64,000 bases of DNA from Xylophilus sp042867185 (GTDB lineage Bacteria > Pseudomonadota > Gammaproteobacteria > Burkholderiales > Burkholderiaceae_C): contig JBHZQV010000025.1 in assembly GCA_042867185.1 (NCBI GenBank), positions 5,031-69,030 on the forward strand, written 5' to 3'. Shown in pieces: positions 60,716-64,000 of this stretch (position 1 is the first letter of the stretch; each line of letters starts with the position of its first letter). The notes under the pieces were generated by a model. That model worked only from the letters and a program-made list of their open reading frames with translations, did not search any database and was not told the DNA's origin. A program made the position numbers and the translations under genes.

Positions 60716-61864
60716 ATGCCCCGTCCGATCCTCGCCACCGTGCACACCGAGGCGTTGCGCCACAACCTGGAACGCGCCCGCCGCGCGGCGCCCGAGTCGC
60801 GGCTGTGGGCCGTCGTCAAGGCCAACGCCTACGGCCACGGCATCGAGCGGGCCTTCGAGGGCCTGCGCGGCGCCGACGGCTTCGCGATGCTCGACCTGGC
60901 CGAAGCCGAGCGGGTGCGCGCCCTGGGCTGGCGCGGGCCGATCCTGCTGCTCGAAGGCGTCTTCGAGCTGCGCGACCTGGAGCTGTGCTCGCGCCTGGGC
61001 CTGTGGCACACGGTGCACTGCGACGAGCAGATCGACATGCTCGCCACCCACAAGACCCAGCAGCCGCACCGCGTCTTCCTGAAGATGAACAGCGGCATGA
61101 ACCGGCTGGGCTTCGCGCCGCAGCGGCTGCGCACCGCCTGGACCCGGCTGGGCGCGCTGACCCAGGTCGACGAGGTCTCGCTGATGACCCACTTCAGCGA
61201 CGCCGACGGCCCGGCCGGCGTCGCCCGGCAGATGGACGCCTTCCAGGCCGTGACCGCCGACCTGCCGGGCGAGCGCAGCGTGAGCAACAGCGCCGCCCTG
61301 CTCCGCCATGCGGACGACGCCCGCTACGGCGCCGCGGTGCGCGGCGACTGGGTGCGCCCCGGCATCGCCCTGTACGGCAGCGCGCCCGACTTCCCCGCGC
61401 ACGACATCGCGCACTGGGACCTGTGGCCGACGATGACCCTGTCGACCCGTCTGATCGGCGTGCAGCAGCTCGCCGCGGGCGACACGGTGGGCTACGGTTC
61501 CCGCTTCGTCGCCGACGGCCCGATGCGCATCGGCATCGCCGCCTGCGGCTATGCCGACGGCTACCCGCGCCACTGCGACACCGGCACACCGGTGCTGGTC
61601 GACGGCGTGCGCACCCGGCTGGTCGGCCGGGTCAGCATGGACATGGTGGCGGTCGACCTGGCGCCGGTGCCCGACGCCGGCTTCGGCACCGAGGTCACCC
61701 TGTGGGGCCGGGCCGCCAACGGTGCGGTGCTGCCGATCGACGAGGTGGCCCACGCCGCCGGCACCGTCGGCTGGGAGCTGATGACCGCGGTGACGCAGCG
61801 GGTGCGGATGGTGGCCGACGACGGTGCGGGCGCCCCTGCTCCGGCGGGCGCCAACGCCCGGTGA
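60716..61864 (+). CDS. alr: Alanine racemase
   Basis: The protein is 382 aa. PLP-Lys35 in VVKANAYGHG and the second catalytic Tyr260 in VGYGSRF are visible, with MNSGMNRLGF and MVGRVSMDM-like LVGRVSMDMVAVDL. It converts L- and D-alanine for peptidoglycan. The stop overlaps the GTG of the next gene (GTGA). Confidence 0.96.
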   Translation: MPRPILATVHTEALRHNLERARRAAPESRLWAVVKANAYGHGIERAFEGLRGADGFAMLDLAEAERVRALGWRGPILLLEGVFELRDLELCSRLGLWHTVHCDEQIDMLATHKTQQPHRVFLKMNSGMNRLGFAPQRLRTAWTRLGALTQVDEVSLMTHFSDADGPAGVARQMDAFQAVTADLPGERSVSNSAALLRHADDARYGAAVRGDWVRPGIALYGSAPDFPAHDIAHWDLWPTMTLSTRLIGVQQLAAGDTVGYGSRFVADGPMRIGIAACGYADGYPRHCDTGTPVLVDGVRTRLVGRVSMDMVAVDLAPVPDAGFGTEVTLWGRAANGAVLPIDEVAHAAGTVGWELMTAVTQRVRMVADDGAGAPAPAGANAR

Positions 61865-62649
61865 AGAACCTCTCCGACTGGCGCTCGATGCGGCTCTGGC
61901 AGAGCCGTTTCGAGCAGGACCTGCACCGCCGCTACTGGCTGCGGATGCACGGTGTCGGCATCGGCCTGCTCACGCTGGGCTGCACCTGGGGCACCACCCA
62001 CGCGCTGATCGTGGCGGGGGTCGGGTCGATGGCGGTGCGCTGGCTGGTGGCGCTGGGCGTGGGCTACTGCGTCTACCTGCTGGTGCTGCGCTTCTGGGCC
62101 GCCCGGCTGGTCCGCCGCGAGACGCGCATCGAGGATCCCGGCATCACCGACCTGCCCGACCTGCTGCCGGAGCGCGGCGGTTCGGCCTCGCCCACGGTGC
62201 GCAGCGGCGGCGGGGGCGACTACGGCGGTGGGGGCGCGCACGGCGATTTCGGTGACCTGGCGGAATCCGCCGGCGCGGCGGGCGACTGGGCCGGCGAGGC
62301 GATCGGCGCGGCCGCCAGTGCCGAAGACGGCGCCATCGTCGCAGTGCCGGTGGTGCTGCTGTTCCTGGTGGGATGCGGGGTGTTCTTGAGTGTGGGATCG
62401 TTGCTGTGGCTGTACTTCGGCTTCGAGGCGCTGCTGGCGGTAGCGGTCGAACTGGCCTTCGCCGTCGTCACCGCCGGCACCGCCGCGCGGGTGGTGCGCG
62501 CCGGCTGGCTGTCGGCCATCGTGCGGCTGACCTGGAAACCGCTGCTCGGCGCGGTGCTGTGCGCCGGTCTGCTGGGCGGGGTGCTGGACGCGCTGGTGCC
62601 CGAAGCACGTTCGCTTCCGCATGCGGTGCGGCTGCTGAAGGCTCGGTGA
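61861..62649 (+). CDS. Conserved membrane protein with Gly-rich middle, unknown function
   Basis: The protein is 262 aa from a GTG coupled to alr. Two N-terminal helices (about 32-75) are followed by a Gly-rich stretch (about 116-128, SGGGGDYGGGGAHGD). Two or three C-terminal helices follow (about 160-225). I do not recognise a family with confidence. Coupling to alr suggests a role near the envelope, but that is weak inference. Confidence 0.75.
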   Translation: MKNLSDWRSMRLWQSRFEQDLHRRYWLRMHGVGIGLLTLGCTWGTTHALIVAGVGSMAVRWLVALGVGYCVYLLVLRFWAARLVRRETRIEDPGITDLPDLLPERGGSASPTVRSGGGGDYGGGGAHGDFGDLAESAGAAGDWAGEAIGAAASAEDGAIVAVPVVLLFLVGCGVFLSVGSLLWLYFGFEALLAVAVELAFAVVTAGTAARVVRAGWLSAIVRLTWKPLLGAVLCAGLLGGVLDALVPEARSLPHAVRLLKAR

Positions 62650-62693
62650 CCGCCAGCGGGTCGGCCAGACGCACAAATGCCGGCATGTAGCCC

Positions 62694-63928
62694 AATGCCA
62701 GTCAGTTAAGCCCCGAGGCGAACTGATCCGGTGATCCAGTAAAAAGGGAACGTGTTCAACACGTTCCCTTTTTTGCTTGATGAGCCTGCTTGAAAGCGCT
62801 CTGCACGAGACCCTTCCCCGAGTGCCTGATCGACTCGATCAGCTCAGCGCATTGATAGACCCCGCCTGGATCGCGCAGGCGCTTCAAGCCAGCGGCAAGG
62901 CCACCATCCGGCGGCGCAAGCTGCCTGCCGAGCATGCCGTGTGGCTGGTCATCGGGCTGGCGCTGTTTCGCGATCGGCCGCTGTGGCAGGTGGTGCAGCA
63001 GTTGGATCTGAGCCTGGATGGACAAGCGCTGCCCGCGCCGAGCGCCAGCGTGCAGGCCCGCCAGCGCCTGGGTGAGGACCCGTTGGCCGAGCTGTTCGGC
63101 CTGTTGACCCAAGCCTGGAGCCGCCCCGCGGTCGATGCGCAACAGCCCCTGCGCGTGCTGGCCGTGGACGGCGTGGTCTGGTCGGCGCCGGATACTCCGG
63201 AGAATCGAGTCGAACTGGGCAGCTGCAGCAACCAGCATGGCCTCTCGCCCTGGCCGCAGATCCGCGCCACCTGCCTGATGGACACCCACAACCACGAGTT
63301 GCTCGACGCCAAGCTCGGCGCCATGGACTGCGGCGAATTGAGCCTGGCAGCGCAGTTGCGGGGCGAGGATCACTCAATCACATTGTTCGACCGGGCGTAC
63401 TTCTCGGCCGCGTTCCTGTTGGACTGGCAGGCTGCGGGTGCGCAGCGCCACTGGCTGATGCGGGCCCGGGACAACTTGCGCCACGAGGTCGTCGAGCAAC
63501 TCGCACCCGGCGATGCGCTCATCCGCATGCCGGTGTCGCCGCAAGCGCGCAAGGCACGCCCGGAGCTGCCCAGTCACTGGCAGGCGCGCCTGATCGAAGT
63601 GCGCGTGGGCGGTCGGGTCCGGCGCTTCATCACCTCCTTGCCGGATCACCGCACGCATCCGGCGCATGACCTGGCCGAGCTCTACCGCCAGCGCTGGGAG
63701 ATCGAGTTGGGGTTCCGGGAGATCAAGCAGTCATTGCAAGAGGGTGAGCCGGTGCTGCGCAGCAAGCAGCCCGCGCTGGTGCGCCAGGAGCTGTGGGGTG
63801 TGCTGATCGCCTACACGCTGCTGCGGCGCTGGATGCGCGAGATGGCAGCGCACGTCCAGGTCGAGCCCCAGCGCATCAGCTTCCATACGGCCAGCTACGC
63901 CATCGTCAACTTGCTGGCGGTCCCTAGC
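62694..63928 (+). mobile_element. IS4-family insertion sequence, right side apparently cut
   Basis: The left end is placed at AATGCCAGTCAGTTAAG (62694-62710), which resembles the CTTAACTGAC-type ends I recall for IS4 elements. A hairpin terminator precedes the transposase. The transposase matches IS4 proteins up to about residue 383 and then changes abruptly at 63928. The right terminal repeat is not in the window as expected for an intact copy. Confidence 0.7.
62741..62774. terminator. Perfect 15-bp hairpin terminator upstream of the transposase
   Basis: AAAAAGGGAACGTGT-tca-ACACGTTCCCTTTTT pairs perfectly and has A/T runs on both sides, ending 5 bases before the transposase start. It shields the transposase from outside transcription, a known trait of several IS elements, and ends transcripts from alr. 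Confidence 0.88.
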
Positions 63929-63961
63929 TGTGAAGCGTCAAGAGGTTGTTTGCAGATTTGA
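62780..63961 (+). CDS. IS4-family transposase, C-terminus probably replaced
   Basis: The protein is 393 aa from the ATG at 62780 (a TTG lies one codon before). DDE residues: Asp in VLAVDGVVW, Asp in LFDRAYFSA, and Glu in the YREK-type motif YRQRWEIELGFREIKQ. Normal relatives run to about 440 residues. After IVNLLAVPS the frame reads CEASRGCLQI and stops, unlike the usual C-terminus. The catalytic part is complete, but activity is doubtful if the end of the element is missing. Confidence 0.85.
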   Translation: MSLLESALHETLPRVPDRLDQLSALIDPAWIAQALQASGKATIRRRKLPAEHAVWLVIGLALFRDRPLWQVVQQLDLSLDGQALPAPSASVQARQRLGEDPLAELFGLLTQAWSRPAVDAQQPLRVLAVDGVVWSAPDTPENRVELGSCSNQHGLSPWPQIRATCLMDTHNHELLDAKLGAMDCGELSLAAQLRGEDHSITLFDRAYFSAAFLLDWQAAGAQRHWLMRARDNLRHEVVEQLAPGDALIRMPVSPQARKARPELPSHWQARLIEVRVGGRVRRFITSLPDHRTHPAHDLAELYRQRWEIELGFREIKQSLQEGEPVLRSKQPALVRQELWGVLIAYTLLRRWMREMAAHVQVEPQRISFHTASYAIVNLLAVPSCEASRGCLQI

Positions 63962-64000
63962 GTCGGGCGATGGGCGCGATGCGCCCGATGCCGCTGTGGG

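Overview
The window is about 64 kb of very GC-rich chromosome with tightly packed genes. Gene content and order (mreBCD-mrdA beside gatCAB, hemB next to hemJ, ilvE followed by a zf-CHCC protein and glycosyltransferases, DUF4148 and DUF4124 proteins) together with a dispersed AT-headed palindromic repeat point to a betaproteobacterium of the Burkholderiales, most likely Comamonadaceae. The species cannot be named from sequence alone. I found no rRNA, tRNA or CRISPR array.

Layout. 1-5.2 kb: end of an alpha/beta hydrolase, a thioredoxin-like ferredoxin, a VanZ-like membrane protein, hemJ, a candidate small RNA with its own promoter and terminator, hemB and a CorA-type transporter. 5.3-9.2 kb: DUF4148 protein, LysR regulator, a PAS protein with a decayed chemoreceptor tip, dienelactone hydrolase and a DsbA-like isomerase. 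9.3-13.2 kb: Mla/MCE lipid transport operon (permease, ATPase, MCE protein, lipoprotein). 13.3-14.8 kb: chemoreceptor with a C-terminal Cache-like domain. 15-20.3 kb: rod-shape genes mreB, mreC, mreD and mrdA. 20.5-23.9 kb: gatCAB. 23.9-26.2 kb: DUF4124 protein, pyrE and exonuclease III. 26.7-29.4 kb: lactate permease and D-lactate dehydrogenase.

29.5-41.1 kb is the main accessory block: one minus-strand operon whose genes mostly overlap by four bases. In transcription order it encodes allophanate hydrolase (AtzF), AtzH, a BMP-type ABC transporter (binding protein, two permeases, ATPase), formamidase (AmiF), biuret hydrolase (BiuH), a second BiuH-like cysteine hydrolase (candidate triuret hydrolase), a GntR regulator and cyanuric acid hydrolase. 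Together these should import ring or linear ureides and degrade them to ammonia and CO2: cyanuric acid -> carboxybiuret -> biuret -> allophanate -> NH3 + CO2, with triuret and formamide as possible side entries. Two homologous 22-codon ORFs sit in the operon, each overlapping both neighbours by four bases.

41.3-64 kb: MBL-fold hydrolase, brnTA toxin-antitoxin, M48 protease, AmpG-like permease, a two-component system, YbfB-type MFS with a divergent LysR, nitronate monooxygenase, a repeat-filled gap, a small glycan locus (GT4, O-antigen ligase-like, GT2), zf-CHCC protein, ilvE, trehalase, EamA exporter, lplT, alr, a membrane protein, and an IS4-family element that looks truncated at its right side by another insertion.

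Non-coding structure is rich. There are seven copies of a palindromic repeat of about 65 bp, one inside a coding sequence and one forming part of a signal peptide. Two inverted hairpin modules share conserved cores but have unrelated, perfectly complementary arms. There is also a heptamer tandem repeat and several terminators.
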